64,000 nt of DNA, from positions 899,324 through 963,323 of the forward strand of contig NZ_KB849755.1 in the NCBI RefSeq assembly GCF_000368925.1. Reading direction: 5' to 3'. The notes under the pieces were generated by a model, which saw nothing but the letters and a program-made list of their open reading frames with translations, had not been told where the DNA came from and ran no database searches. Positions 25,296 through 35,863 of this stretch are shown piece by piece. The stretch comes from Acinetobacter bereziniae LMG 1003 = CIP 70.12 (GTDB lineage: Bacteria > Pseudomonadota > Gammaproteobacteria > Pseudomonadales > Moraxellaceae). Every line of letters begins with the position of its first letter. Position 1 is the first letter of the stretch. Position numbers and translations under genes: made by a program.

Positions 25296-26540
25296 TTAAG
25301 CTGATTTGCGTGAGTTTACTCGCCCTTGAATCACAGCTTTGACATTATTTTTGGCATAATTCAAGAATACTTTTAATGGTGAAAGTTTCGGATTTGGCTT
25401 TTTGCCTTCACCGATCGCTTTAAATTGAGCGGCATACCAAAGGATTTCCATAATTGCCATTTTATCAACAAAAGGAATACCGGTTTTGATTTGCTCTACT
25501 GCGTAGCGCACATCTCGACCTGCGATCAAATGATTACTCACATCAGGCTCTACTGCCAAAGGACGAGCAATACCAATAAATTCGCAAGCGCCACTCTCCA
25601 GTGCTGCATTCATCCCTTGCGCTGTGCGGAAACCACCTGTCACCATCAGATGACATTTGACCTCTTTACGGATTTTTTCAGCAAAATCTAGGAAATATGC
25701 TTCACGTGCAATAGTGCTTTGTTTACGCTTGTCAGCCTTTGCTCCCGCCATTGCTGGTGCTTCATAAGTTCCACCAGAAATTTCGATAATATCAATACCA
25801 GCTGCATCAATCGCTTTGAATACTTGCACCACTTCTTCTTCAGTAATTCCACCACGTTGAAAGTCCGCAGAGTTCAACTTAACCGATACAATAAATTTTT
25901 CTGAGGTTTTGGCACGAACTGCTTGATAAATTTCCAATAAGAAACGCATACGGTTTTCAATTGAACCGCCCCACTGGTCTTGACGCTTATTGGTCAACGG
26001 TGAGAGAAATTGGCTGATCAAATAACCATGTGCGCCGTGGAGCTGCACCCCTTCGAATCCTGCTTTTTCACAAATCCGCGCTGATTCTGCAAAACGCTGG
26101 ATAATATCTAAGATTTCAGCTTCACTTAACGCTCGAGGAGTCCCAAATGTGGTTGCCAGTAATGGACTAAACGGTACGGCAGATGGCGCAACTGTTTCTT
26201 TATTTAGCCCTTTTGGACACTGACGTCCCGGATGTGACAATTGAATCAATTGCACCATGCCGTGTTTTTTTCCGATATTTGCCCATTCAGTCAATTTGGC
26301 AAGATCTCGCTCGGTTTCAACCACAACCACACCCGGCTCATTTTTAGCACGGAAATCGACCATCACATTACCAGTGATCGCACAACCCAAACCACCTTTG
26401 CCCCATGCATCATACAGTCCCAAATGCAGTTGATTGGGTTGTCCGGCATGGTTTGCCAGTGCCTCACTCATCGCACCTTTAATAATGCGGTTTTTAAAAA
26501 TGGTCTTATTTATTTCTAATGATTCTGCAAGATGGCTCAT
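25296..26540 (-). CDS. NADH:flavin oxidoreductase, Old Yellow Enzyme family
   Basis: 414 residues forming an FMN-binding TIM barrel. The catalytic region GVQLHGAHGYLISQFLSPLTNKRQDQWGGS is a textbook match to the 2,4-dienoyl-CoA reductase / OYE family signature, and LIQLSHPGRQ precedes it. It probably reduces activated C=C bonds of an unknown substrate. The C-terminal NAD(P)-binding half of 2,4-dienoyl-CoA reductase is absent, so it is a single-domain enzyme. The ATG at 26540 is preferred over the TTG at 26546. Confidence 0.9.
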   Translation of the reverse strand: MSHLAESLEINKTIFKNRIIKGAMSEALANHAGQPNQLHLGLYDAWGKGGLGCAITGNVMVDFRAKNEPGVVVVETERDLAKLTEWANIGKKHGMVQLIQLSHPGRQCPKGLNKETVAPSAVPFSPLLATTFGTPRALSEAEILDIIQRFAESARICEKAGFEGVQLHGAHGYLISQFLSPLTNKRQDQWGGSIENRMRFLLEIYQAVRAKTSEKFIVSVKLNSADFQRGGITEEEVVQVFKAIDAAGIDIIEISGGTYEAPAMAGAKADKRKQSTIAREAYFLDFAEKIRKEVKCHLMVTGGFRTAQGMNAALESGACEFIGIARPLAVEPDVSNHLIAGRDVRYAVEQIKTGIPFVDKMAIMEILWYAAQFKAIGEGKKPNPKLSPLKVFLNYAKNNVKAVIQGRVNSRKSA

Positions 26541-26673
26541 GGTCAAATCTCTTCAATGATTAGAGTTTTTACTCTATTTTAAATTTAACATAGTTCAAGC
26601 GTAAATCTGACAATTTAATTTGTCAATTTTGTAAGTGTGACTGAAGAGATTAAAATTGCTCAATCATTACAGC

Positions 26674-28272
26674 TTAATATTGACTCGCTTTAATTAAATT
26701 TTTTGTGTAACTATTCAACGGCTTGTCAAATAAATCTTGGGTATCTTGGAACTCGATAACCTTCGCCTCTTTCAGCACCAATACTTTCTGACACAGTGCT
26801 TTGACTACTTGCAAGTCATGACTAATAAATAAATAGCTCATTTGATAGTCTTGTTGCAATTGACGCAATAATTTCACAATTGCACGCTGTGTGGTTCGAT
26901 CAAGTGCAGATGTTGGCTCATCAAGAATCAGTAATTTAGGTCGCAGTACCACTGCACGTGCCAAAGCGACACGTTGACGTTGTCCTCCTGAAAGCTGATG
27001 CGGATAAAGTTGTTTCACGACAACAGGTAATTCAACTTTATTCAAAATTTCATTGATCCGAATAATCATTTCTGATTCTTTTAAATTTTGTAGTGCCAAG
27101 CCCTCTCGAATAATCTGATCGACCGTCATTCTTGGGTTTAAACTGCTTAATGGATCTTGAAAGACAATCTGAAAATTGCAGCGTAGCGGTCTTAATTTGC
27201 GCTGATTCAAGCGATTAATATCTTGATTTAATAAAATAATATTACCTGTACTTTCAATCAGTCTTGCAATTGCCAAAGCTAAAGATGTTTTACCAGAACC
27301 GCTTTCTCCGACAATCCCAATGGATTCAGCACGATTCAAACGCAAATTTAAAGGCTCAACCGCAATAAAATAATCTTGGATTCGATTTAAAACTCCTTTC
27401 CGAATTGGAAATTTGACCCCGAGTCGATGTAAAGATAGTACCAAATGACTGTCATTCGGTGTTGGATTGGCTTCACCAAAGTTATGATCCAGTAAATATT
27501 GGGTATATGCTGTTTTAGGTTTTAGAAAAATATCTCGAACTAAACCCTTTTCTTCAACTCGTCCCTGATTCATCACGATCACTTGATTGGAATATTTACG
27601 AACCAAATTCAAGTCATGGCTAATCAGGATCATCGCCATTTTATGATTCAAAATCAGCAATTGTAATAAGTTTAAGACTTGGGATTGTAAGGTAACATCC
27701 AATGCTGTGGTTGGCTCGTCTGCAATAATAATTTCAGGTTTTTGTGCCAATACTGAAGCGATTAAAACACGTTGTCTTTGCCCGCCCGACAGTTCATGTG
27801 GATAACGTTGTAACTTATCCTCAGGATCATCCATCCCGACATCACACAATAAATCATAGACACGTTTTCTGGCTTTTTCTTTAGACATCCCTTCTAAAAT
27901 TAAGGTTTCACCCACAATCCGTTCTACTTTATGCAATGGATTTAAAGCGGTCATCGGTTCTTGAAAGATCATGGCAATTTTTTTACCACGAATATTTAAT
28001 ATACCATTTTGATTGAGTGCCAATAAGTCGTGTTGATCATAGACAGCTTGCCCTGAAACTTTTAAATCATCTGGAAGTAATCCCAGTAAAGCCAAACCGC
28101 TGATAGATTTCCCGGATCCACTCTCCCCGACAATCGCTACAGTTTCACCGACATGTAAATCAAAATTCAGATTCTCAACCAGCACTTTCTGTTGTTTATT
28201 TTCAATGTGCAGATGCTTAACAGACAATAATAAAGATTCATCATTATTTTTGGCGTCTTGGATCGAATGCAT
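26674..28272 (-). CDS. yejF: Peptide ABC importer ATPase with two nucleotide-binding domains
   Basis: 532 residues holding two complete ATPase domains. Domain 1: GESGSGKS near residue 50, LSGGQRQR and IIADEPTTALD. Domain 2: GESGSGKT near 325, LSGGQRQR and LLILDEPTSALD. One protein powers both halves, as in YejF. It starts at an ATG preceded by GGGGAGG inside the end of the upstream permease gene (29-base overlap). Last gene of the yejABEF-type operon for oligopeptide uptake. Confidence 0.92.
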   Translation of the reverse strand: MHSIQDAKNNDESLLLSVKHLHIENKQQKVLVENLNFDLHVGETVAIVGESGSGKSISGLALLGLLPDDLKVSGQAVYDQHDLLALNQNGILNIRGKKIAMIFQEPMTALNPLHKVERIVGETLILEGMSKEKARKRVYDLLCDVGMDDPEDKLQRYPHELSGGQRQRVLIASVLAQKPEIIIADEPTTALDVTLQSQVLNLLQLLILNHKMAMILISHDLNLVRKYSNQVIVMNQGRVEEKGLVRDIFLKPKTAYTQYLLDHNFGEANPTPNDSHLVLSLHRLGVKFPIRKGVLNRIQDYFIAVEPLNLRLNRAESIGIVGESGSGKTSLALAIARLIESTGNIILLNQDINRLNQRKLRPLRCNFQIVFQDPLSSLNPRMTVDQIIREGLALQNLKESEMIIRINEILNKVELPVVVKQLYPHQLSGGQRQRVALARAVVLRPKLLILDEPTSALDRTTQRAIVKLLRQLQQDYQMSYLFISHDLQVVKALCQKVLVLKEAKVIEFQDTQDLFDKPLNSYTKNLIKASQY

Positions 28273-29260
28273 CGCGTGTCGCCTCCCCAATATAAATTAA
28301 TAATGACAAAACCAACGCCAATGTAAAAAAACCTGAAAGTGCAAGCCACGGTGCATCTAGGTTATTTTTACCTTGTAGCAGTAACTCTCCCAAAGATGCG
28401 GCATCAGGTGGTAAGCCATAGCCTAGAAAATCCAACGCCGTAAGTGCTGTAATATTTGCAGTCAACATAAAAGGTAATTGTGACAAGCTTGAACTCATGA
28501 CATTTGGCAGAATATGCCTAAAAATAATCACTAAATCACTTACGCCTAATGCACGCGCTGCTTGCACATAATCCAAGTGACGCGCACGAAGGAACTCCGC
28601 TCGCACAATACCCACCAACTCTGTCCAGCCAAAAATCAACATGATCAAAAACAGCCAATACACACTTGGCGTAAACAAACTGACTAAAATAATCACCATA
28701 AATAAAGTGGGTAATCCTCCCCAAACTTCGAGGATTCGTTGCCCAATCAAATCAATCCATCCACCATAATAGCCCTGAATCGCACCCACAACGACTCCAA
28801 GAAAAGCAGCAAACAACGTAAGAGCAAAACCAAATAACAAGGATATACGTAATCCATACAGGATTCTGGCCAAAACATCACGTCCTTGGTCATCTGTTCC
28901 CAACCAATTTTGCGTTGTAGGTGGTGATGGTACAGGGACAGCTAAATCTAAATTAGGGGTCTGATAGGAGAAGCGTAGAATAGGCCAAATCGCCCAGCCT
29001 TTTTCATCAATCAACTGTTGAACAACAGGATCTCGATAATCAGCTTCAGTTTCAAAAACTCCACCAAAGGTTGTTTCTGGATAGGCTTTAAACACAGGCA
29101 TGTAATAGTGCTGATCGTATTTGACCAATACTGGCTTATCATTGGCAATAAATTCAGCTGAAATAGAAATCACAAACAGTGCCATAAATAGAATAAAACA
29201 GCCAAAGCCCAATCGATTTTGTTTAAATTTCTCTAAACGGGCATGCATGATTGGTGACAT
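28244..29260 (-). CDS. yejE: Peptide ABC importer permease YejE-like
   Basis: 338 residues of the DppC/OppC type with one N-terminal anchor, a large periplasmic loop (about residues 35-130) and a five-helix core. The EAA loop is visible as YVQAARALGVSDLVIIFRHILPN. It pairs with the upstream permease to form the channel. Start and stop overlap its neighbours. Confidence 0.92.
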   Translation of the reverse strand: MSPIMHARLEKFKQNRLGFGCFILFMALFVISISAEFIANDKPVLVKYDQHYYMPVFKAYPETTFGGVFETEADYRDPVVQQLIDEKGWAIWPILRFSYQTPNLDLAVPVPSPPTTQNWLGTDDQGRDVLARILYGLRISLLFGFALTLFAAFLGVVVGAIQGYYGGWIDLIGQRILEVWGGLPTLFMVIILVSLFTPSVYWLFLIMLIFGWTELVGIVRAEFLRARHLDYVQAARALGVSDLVIIFRHILPNVMSSSLSQLPFMLTANITALTALDFLGYGLPPDAASLGELLLQGKNNLDAPWLALSGFFTLALVLSLLIYIGEATRDAFDPRRQK

Positions 29261-30330
29261 TATTTCGCACCTCTTGATTCAAAATCAATCCGAGGATCAA
29301 TCACCCGATACAACACATCGCAAATCAATCTTAAAATCAGACCAAAGAGGGTCAAAAAGAATAAAGTACCAAAAATCACAGGATAATCACGCTGTTGTAC
29401 AGCTTCAAAACCCAGTAAGCCTAATCCATCTAAATTAAAAATTATTTCGATCAGTAAGTTACCTACAAAAAACACCCCCACAAGCACTTCAGGTAACCCT
29501 GCCACAATCACCAATAAGGCATTACGGAATACATGTTTGTAGAGCACTGTATTTTCGGTCAAACCTTTGGCACGTGCAGCGAGTACATAATGCTTATTTA
29601 ACTCTTCCATAAATGTATATTTTGTAAGATAGGTTAAACTGGCAAAACCACCCAGCACCATTGCCAACAAAGGTAAAGCCATGTGCCAAAAATAATCAAT
29701 CACCTGCTCAAACAAGTTCAAACTGTGAAAGTTGTCTGATACAAAACCCTGTAATGGAAACCACTGAAAATAAGAACCACCAGCAAAAAATACGATCAAC
29801 AAAATCGCAAAGACAAAAGCAGGAACGGCATAACCTACAGCGAGTAGCAATGATGTTGCTCGATCAAAAAAAAGACCATTCTGTTTGGCTTTCCTTATAC
29901 CCAAAGGAATGGAAATTAAGTAAATCAGCAAAGTGCTCCATAAACCCAAAGACATTGTGACTGGCATTTTTTCGAGTAAGAGTTCTGTAACAGGTTTATC
30001 TTTAAAAAAACTGCTGCCAAAATCAAAAGCCAAATAATTGCTCAGCATCAGTCCAAAACGTCGATACGCGGGTTGATCAAAACCATATTGCTTTTTGATT
30101 TGCTCAACCATTTCTTGGCTCAAACCTTGCGCACCACGATACTCATGACGGTCGATCGAAGCAGAAACTCCACCCGTGCCGATATGATCTCGTTGAAAGT
30201 TTTCTGCTTGCTGAATCGCCTGTTCAACAGGTCCGCCTGGTGCAATTTGAACCACAACAAAATTGATCAATAAAACAAAGAACAATGTTGGAATGATCAG
30301 TAATAGCCTTTTGAGTATATATGTGCCCAT
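29260..30330 (-). CDS. yejB: Peptide ABC importer permease YejB-like
   Basis: 356 residues of the DppB/OppB type. The N-terminus MGTYILKRLLLIIPTLFFVLL is a typical first helix, and the EAA loop reads HYVLAARAKGLTENTVLYKHVFRN. A long loop after the first helix (residues 30-100) is characteristic of YejB. It lies 114 bases after the binding-protein gene. Confidence 0.92.
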   Translation of the reverse strand: MGTYILKRLLLIIPTLFFVLLINFVVVQIAPGGPVEQAIQQAENFQRDHIGTGGVSASIDRHEYRGAQGLSQEMVEQIKKQYGFDQPAYRRFGLMLSNYLAFDFGSSFFKDKPVTELLLEKMPVTMSLGLWSTLLIYLISIPLGIRKAKQNGLFFDRATSLLLAVGYAVPAFVFAILLIVFFAGGSYFQWFPLQGFVSDNFHSLNLFEQVIDYFWHMALPLLAMVLGGFASLTYLTKYTFMEELNKHYVLAARAKGLTENTVLYKHVFRNALLVIVAGLPEVLVGVFFVGNLLIEIIFNLDGLGLLGFEAVQQRDYPVIFGTLFFLTLFGLILRLICDVLYRVIDPRIDFESRGAK

Positions 30331-30444
30331 TGCAACAAGGTTCCTTATGTCCTCATGAGGATGGATGAATCAATTTAACTACGACTTAATTTGAGTCACT
30401 TATGTTTTGCATACTATTGTCTTTTAGACAATTTTTTTCATCGA

Positions 30445-32283
30445 TTATCTTTTTAAATATTGCTCTACTTTTTTAGTTTCAATCGGATCAGCCCACCAAT
30501 ACTCCAAACCGAGTGATAGTTTGGGTTTAATTACAGGTTGATGATACATGTTCCAATAGGCATACCAATTTTTATCATTGCCATAGGTCAGAATTTGATA
30601 ATAACCAGCACGTAACACACGATCGAGTACACGTGTATGTAATACCAGTTGTTCACGATTTGGGGAAGCAATCATCTTTTGGATCAATTGATCGATTACA
30701 GGATTTTTAATTCCTGCATAGTTATAATTGCCCACCTCATCTGCTGCTTTAGAACCCCACATTTGAGCCTGTTCAGCACCTGGCGTCAAAGATTGTGGCA
30801 TATCCATTGGTGTCATCTGAAAATCCAAACGGCGCATACGTTCAGTATATTGCGGCAAATCCACTTGGCGAATCGTAACTTGAATACCTAATTTTTTTAA
30901 ATTGCGTATATAGGGCAGCAAAGTTCGTTGCGCACCATCCTGATGAATCAAAAACTCAATGCGAATAGGTTTCCCTTGCTGATCAAGCAATTGACCTTGG
31001 TAAAAACGATACCCTGCTTTTAATAAAATAGAACGTGCAATCAACAGGTTTTGCCGATTAAAACCACTGGCATCAGAAACAGGATATTGCCAATCTGCTA
31101 AAACACCTTCTCGTTGTAAAGTTGGAAGTTGTTTAAGATAAGGTTTAAGAATCTCTAGTTCTTGAACACTGGGTTTCCCCGTTGCAGCTAGCTCACTGTT
31201 TTGAAAATGGCTTTGTAGTCGAATATTTTGACCATATAACAAAGCTTTGTTGATCCATTCAAAATCATAAGCATAGGTTAAGGCCTGTCGAAAATACAGA
31301 TCATTAAAAGGTGTTTTCCGGGTATTAAATACCAAACTTTGAGTTAATGCCGGTGTTTGAATTTTAGCGGTATAAGCTTTGACTAGTCCTGCTTTTACCG
31401 CAGGAAAATGATATGCAGTCACCCAATTGCGCGCGCTTTTCTCTTGGTAAAATGTATACTGTCCGGACTTAAAGCCCTCAAAAGCAACCTCAGGACTGCG
31501 ATAATAAACATATTTGATTCGATCAAAGTTATAACGTCCGCGATTGACAGGCAAGTCTTTTGCCCAATAGTGTGGGTTCCGTCTATAAGTAATACTACGT
31601 CCAGAATCAATTCGTTCAATTAAATAAGGACCAGATCCTAAAATCGGTTGCAAAGTCACTTTGCTATAGTCTTTATTTTTCCAATCCGCTTTTGAGTAAA
31701 TTGCGATCTTTGCCAAAATATAAGGCATATCAGGATTATGGGCAGATTTAAAGGTCATTTTTACCTGATACTTGGACAACACTTCCGTTTTTGCCAAATC
31801 AGATAAATACATTTGAAAGCCAAGATTGGCTTTGGTCTGAATCGTATCAAAGCTAAATTTGATATCTTCAGCGGTGACTGGTGACCCATCACTAAAACGG
31901 GCTTGAGGATTTAGGTGAAAAATGACATATTTGGTTTTAGCGGGATCATAACTGACTTTTTCAGCAAGTAGTGGATATAACACACCTGGTTCATCCAACG
32001 AGCTATCCATCAAGCTATCAAATACATAGTTGATTCCTTCAGTCGAACTGCCTTTGCCATTCAAACTGTTTAAATTATCAAATGTACCAATACTTGACGT
32101 ACTGATATAACCGCCTTTGGGCGCATTGACATTGGCATAAGGCATGACCTGAGCTTTGACATATAATGGCGAATTATGAACCGCAATATAAGGTGTAGTC
32201 TGAATTGCAGCAGCTACATCCACTGCAATACCTCCCCCCAATGCCAATACGAATGTACTGACATGTGTAAAACTCAGGTGCAT
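30445..32283 (-). CDS. yejA: Peptide ABC importer periplasmic binding protein YejA-like
   Basis: 612 residues of the SBP_bac_5 family. The N-terminus is hydrophobic and ends near VAAA-I, but lacks the positive charges of a normal signal peptide, so the true start or export signal deserves checking. The conserved region FHLNPQARFSDGSPVTAEDIKFSF identifies the family. In E. coli and Brucella YejABEF imports peptides, including microcin C and antimicrobial peptides; the same role here is inferred. Confidence 0.9.
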   Translation of the reverse strand: MHLSFTHVSTFVLALGGGIAVDVAAAIQTTPYIAVHNSPLYVKAQVMPYANVNAPKGGYISTSSIGTFDNLNSLNGKGSSTEGINYVFDSLMDSSLDEPGVLYPLLAEKVSYDPAKTKYVIFHLNPQARFSDGSPVTAEDIKFSFDTIQTKANLGFQMYLSDLAKTEVLSKYQVKMTFKSAHNPDMPYILAKIAIYSKADWKNKDYSKVTLQPILGSGPYLIERIDSGRSITYRRNPHYWAKDLPVNRGRYNFDRIKYVYYRSPEVAFEGFKSGQYTFYQEKSARNWVTAYHFPAVKAGLVKAYTAKIQTPALTQSLVFNTRKTPFNDLYFRQALTYAYDFEWINKALLYGQNIRLQSHFQNSELAATGKPSVQELEILKPYLKQLPTLQREGVLADWQYPVSDASGFNRQNLLIARSILLKAGYRFYQGQLLDQQGKPIRIEFLIHQDGAQRTLLPYIRNLKKLGIQVTIRQVDLPQYTERMRRLDFQMTPMDMPQSLTPGAEQAQMWGSKAADEVGNYNYAGIKNPVIDQLIQKMIASPNREQLVLHTRVLDRVLRAGYYQILTYGNDKNWYAYWNMYHQPVIKPKLSLGLEYWWADPIETKKVEQYLKR

Positions 32284-32360
32284 TCCCCTACTTTCCTTGA
32301 TTCAAAAAATCATTTTGAAAATTTAAATCACTCAGTAAATCCATCTATCACCCAAATCAA

Positions 32361-35300
32361 TTAAAGATTTGGAACTTTGATAATACTGCCAATACGTAAA
32401 GCGGCATTTGGTTTCAGATCATTCATCTCAGCTAATGCACCAGTATCGATACCGAACTTACTGGCTAAACGAATCAATGAGTCGCCACTTTTCACTTTGT
32501 ACTCAGTGACAGTTTTAGGAATACGAATGGATTGACCGCGCTGTAAACCAGCACGTGGACTTAAATCATTCATCTCAGCCAGTTCTTGTACGGATAAACC
32601 CACACGACTTGCAATGACATTTAAAGATTCGCCTGCCTTAACAGCATAACTTTCAGTATTCTTACTCGCTGCTTTAGATGAAGACTTTGCTGAAGCTTTT
32701 AAGTCTTCCTTTTCCTTAGAAAGCGAGGATTTACTGGGTAAATCTCCGTCAATTTTCAAACGTTGTCCAACATCAAGTGCTTGATTACGAGATAAACCAT
32801 TTAAGTCGCTCAAATAGCTCAACTGTAATTTATATTTCTTGGCAATACTTGCCAGCGTCTCACCTGATTTTACGACATGAATGTCCTTGCTTGAAGCTTC
32901 AGATTTTGCTTCACTTTTGCTATGTGCTCTGTCTTTAGCACTACTTTCAGGTGTCCCTGTTAATTTGAGCTTTTGTCCAACCAGCAAACCTGAAGTCGTT
33001 GTTAGACCATTTAACTCAGCAATTTGGTTAACTTGTAAATTATATTTGTTAGCAACTGCAATCAAACTATCGCCCGATTGAACTGTATAGGTCTCTGGAG
33101 TAGAACTTCCAGCAGGAATTTTGATCACCTGACCTACAAGTAAGTTTCGAGATGGAGAGAGTTTATTCAACTCAGCCAACTCCGTTAAAGATAATTTAGA
33201 CTGTGCTGCAATACTGGATAAACTATCACCACTTTGAACTTTATAGTTTTCCGTTTTATAGCTTGGTTCAGATTTCAGATTTTTAAACTTACTTTGCTCA
33301 ACCACTTTCGACTCAAGCTTGTTCTCTTGCTCATTCACTTCATTAAGGGGCACATTGATTTTTTGCCCGACAAACAAACTGCTTGAAATATCTAATCCTG
33401 GAGTTAAATCAGCAAGTTCATGTACTGATAATGCATAACGATCAGCGATGATTTTGAGATATTCACCACGTTTGACCACATAAGATTTAGTTCTTACTTT
33501 GGCAACGGGCTTAGATGTATCTGCTCGAACCACAGTCTTATTAATTTCTGATAATTTATCATCAGCAGTATCTTTAAGTTTTAATTTTTGACCAACAAAT
33601 AAATTACTGTTGGTATTCAAATTGTTATAACTTGCCAATTGTGAAACCGATAAATCAAATTGATTGGCAACGCCAGTTAAGCTGTCATTCGGTTTAACCA
33701 CATAAGTGGTCGGTGCTGACTCTGTTGCTTTCCGTGAGGTGGTTGGCGCATCAATCTGTGGTTTAGCATCATACAAATACAATGTTGCACCAACAAATAA
33801 AGTTCCATTTGGATCCACTTGGTTCCATTTGGCAATGTCACGCCAATTGACTCCATTTTTCAAAGCAATCGTTGCTAAAGTATCACCTGCCAAAACAGTA
33901 TAAGTGCTGCGTTTACCTTTAGGAGGTTCCACCACGACTTCAGTATCAGTTTTCTTAAAGTTCTTATCTTGATTCAGTTTCGCTTCTTCAGAATTTGCAG
34001 GTGTAGTATCAGCCAAGCCTTTAGGATAGGCAAATCCAACGGTATTTTCTCTACCCTGCACTTCTGCGACTGATTGACTGGTCTGAATCGCAGTCAGTTT
34101 AATTTTGCCGTCATACGGGTCTAAAACTTCTGTACCTTGTGGCGCAATTGCTTTAATTTCTTTAACAACTTCTTCTTTTTCTGCTTGTGTTGCTTGTGGC
34201 TCTAACACTTGTTTAACTGTTTCTTTTTCACCTTCAGCTTTCACCGCAGCAAGAATTTGAGCCTTTTCTCGTGCAGAAATAGGCGGTTCTACTGCAACAG
34301 GTTTAACATTGGCAGCCGTAGTAACGGCAACAGGAATACGTGGTGCACTTGGAATATCTGCATTGGCGGCAAATCGCGCCAAAGCATCTGAGCCCTGTGG
34401 CGTATTCTTTAAAGTATTTACTGAATTTGCAGTGCTGGTTGTCGTAGTGGTTGCTTTATTTGAACTCAATACAGGTGGCGTGGTACGGGTCGGCGTAATC
34501 GATTGCGTTACCGTAGACGTTACACCAGCAGGTGTTAAAGTCTGGGTTGCTGTCGTTGGGCTATTATTGCTTGCCCAAAATCCACCATCAGAGCTTGATT
34601 TTAAAGCTCTTAACTTGGAATCAATTGTTGGGCTTAAATCAGCAGGAATCAAAATTCGTAAAGTACTTGATGGATCAACAACTTCACCACGATGCCCTGG
34701 ATTCAGTGCGTACAATTCCGCACGGCTTAAACCTGTGATGGACGCAATTTGATTCAATTGTGCACCTGGTGGAACAGCGACTTCTCTAAAATGCGGACGA
34801 TTGGCAATCGGCGGTAAACTTACACCATATTTAGATGGATTTTTAATGATTTGTGCGACCGCCAAAAAGCGCGGAACATAGTTCATCGTTTCTTGTGGTA
34901 ATCGTAATGACCAATAGTCTGTTGGCAACCCTGCTGCTTGGTTTCGATTAATTGCCTGTTGAATTCGTCCTGGACCAGCATTGTATGCTGCCAATGCCAA
35001 TTCCCATGAACCAAACTGATTATACAAACCACCTAAAAACTCATATGCTGCACGAGTGGACTCAACCACATCACGACGCCCATCGTACAAACTGGTTTGT
35101 CTTAAACCGTAAATTTTACCTGTGCTTGGGATGAACTGCCACATTCCCGCTGCCGCAGCACTACTGGTTGCAGCAGGATCGTAAGAACTTTCAATGATTG
35201 GTAATAATGCCAATTCAGTTGGCAAACCGCGACGTTCAGCTTCTTTTACTGTATGGTAAAGATAACGTGATGCACGGGCACTCAAACGATCAATATAAGG

Positions 35301-35648
35301 TTGACGAGAAACGAACCAGCTTCGTTGTGCATCAATCCGTGGGTCCCAATGGTTTTCATCCATTTTAAAACCAACAGACATGCGCTTCCAAACGTCACCA
35401 TGTTTTAAAATCAATAAACGATCACCTTCTACCGCACGCATATCAGTTGCTGACAGAAGATCCTCTAGTGAATCCAAACTGTTCGCGTCCAACATCCCTG
35501 ACGACTTTGATGTTTGAGTTTTTGACGTCGATGGGTTCGAAGAACACCCAGCAGTCAAACCCAGTGCCGCCAATGCAGATGTTAATAGTGATAGTTTAAA
35601 GAAAACAGATGCAGTAGGTTGCCACACCATTGTGGTAGGTTTAAACAT
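32361..35648 (-). CDS. mltD: Membrane-bound lytic transglycosylase D with many LysM domains
   Basis: 1095 residues from the ATG at 35648. A lipoprotein signal ends at LTAGC (Cys35). The SLT domain (about 125-260) has catalytic Glu153 (LLPIIESSYDP) and AGMWQFIPSTG. After a degenerate LysM near 290-340 and a low-complexity Thr/Pro/Ala/Glu region (about 360-580), eight clear LysM repeats follow to the C-terminus, each with a [YH]xVxxG[DE]xL start and an L..GQ.[IL].[IL] end. E. coli MltD is about 450 residues with two LysM. The enzyme cleaves glycan strands; the repeats should bind peptidoglycan tightly. Confidence 0.93.
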   Translation of the reverse strand: MFKPTTMVWQPTASVFFKLSLLTSALAALGLTAGCSSNPSTSKTQTSKSSGMLDANSLDSLEDLLSATDMRAVEGDRLLILKHGDVWKRMSVGFKMDENHWDPRIDAQRSWFVSRQPYIDRLSARASRYLYHTVKEAERRGLPTELALLPIIESSYDPAATSSAAAAGMWQFIPSTGKIYGLRQTSLYDGRRDVVESTRAAYEFLGGLYNQFGSWELALAAYNAGPGRIQQAINRNQAAGLPTDYWSLRLPQETMNYVPRFLAVAQIIKNPSKYGVSLPPIANRPHFREVAVPPGAQLNQIASITGLSRAELYALNPGHRGEVVDPSSTLRILIPADLSPTIDSKLRALKSSSDGGFWASNNSPTTATQTLTPAGVTSTVTQSITPTRTTPPVLSSNKATTTTTSTANSVNTLKNTPQGSDALARFAANADIPSAPRIPVAVTTAANVKPVAVEPPISAREKAQILAAVKAEGEKETVKQVLEPQATQAEKEEVVKEIKAIAPQGTEVLDPYDGKIKLTAIQTSQSVAEVQGRENTVGFAYPKGLADTTPANSEEAKLNQDKNFKKTDTEVVVEPPKGKRSTYTVLAGDTLATIALKNGVNWRDIAKWNQVDPNGTLFVGATLYLYDAKPQIDAPTTSRKATESAPTTYVVKPNDSLTGVANQFDLSVSQLASYNNLNTNSNLFVGQKLKLKDTADDKLSEINKTVVRADTSKPVAKVRTKSYVVKRGEYLKIIADRYALSVHELADLTPGLDISSSLFVGQKINVPLNEVNEQENKLESKVVEQSKFKNLKSEPSYKTENYKVQSGDSLSSIAAQSKLSLTELAELNKLSPSRNLLVGQVIKIPAGSSTPETYTVQSGDSLIAVANKYNLQVNQIAELNGLTTTSGLLVGQKLKLTGTPESSAKDRAHSKSEAKSEASSKDIHVVKSGETLASIAKKYKLQLSYLSDLNGLSRNQALDVGQRLKIDGDLPSKSSLSKEKEDLKASAKSSSKAASKNTESYAVKAGESLNVIASRVGLSVQELAEMNDLSPRAGLQRGQSIRIPKTVTEYKVKSGDSLIRLASKFGIDTGALAEMNDLKPNAALRIGSIIKVPNL

Positions 35649-35863
35649 AAGGGTTCCGAACAACATTTAGTAAATTATTTTATCTTTGCCATTTTAGTAG
35701 AGCTTAGGGCGCATACAAGGCAAAATTTGAATGCGAATTGCATACAAATGTTACAAGAAATTAAAAAAATCTCAGTTCATGCGTAGAAAACGCTGATTTG
35801 CGTATACAATAAATTCTTAAACCACGATGTTCAACTCTTAATTCACTTTCATTGGTTATTACT

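Noticed and set aside
32361..33900. Regular repeats with about 200-base period, CRISPR-like at first sight
   Set aside because: They are diverged LysM codons inside one open reading frame, not identical repeats with spacers.
34309..34752. Long plus-strand open frame inside mltD
   Set aside because: It overlaps the low-complexity region of mltD in antisense; its Val/Ala-rich product is an artefact of the opposite strand.
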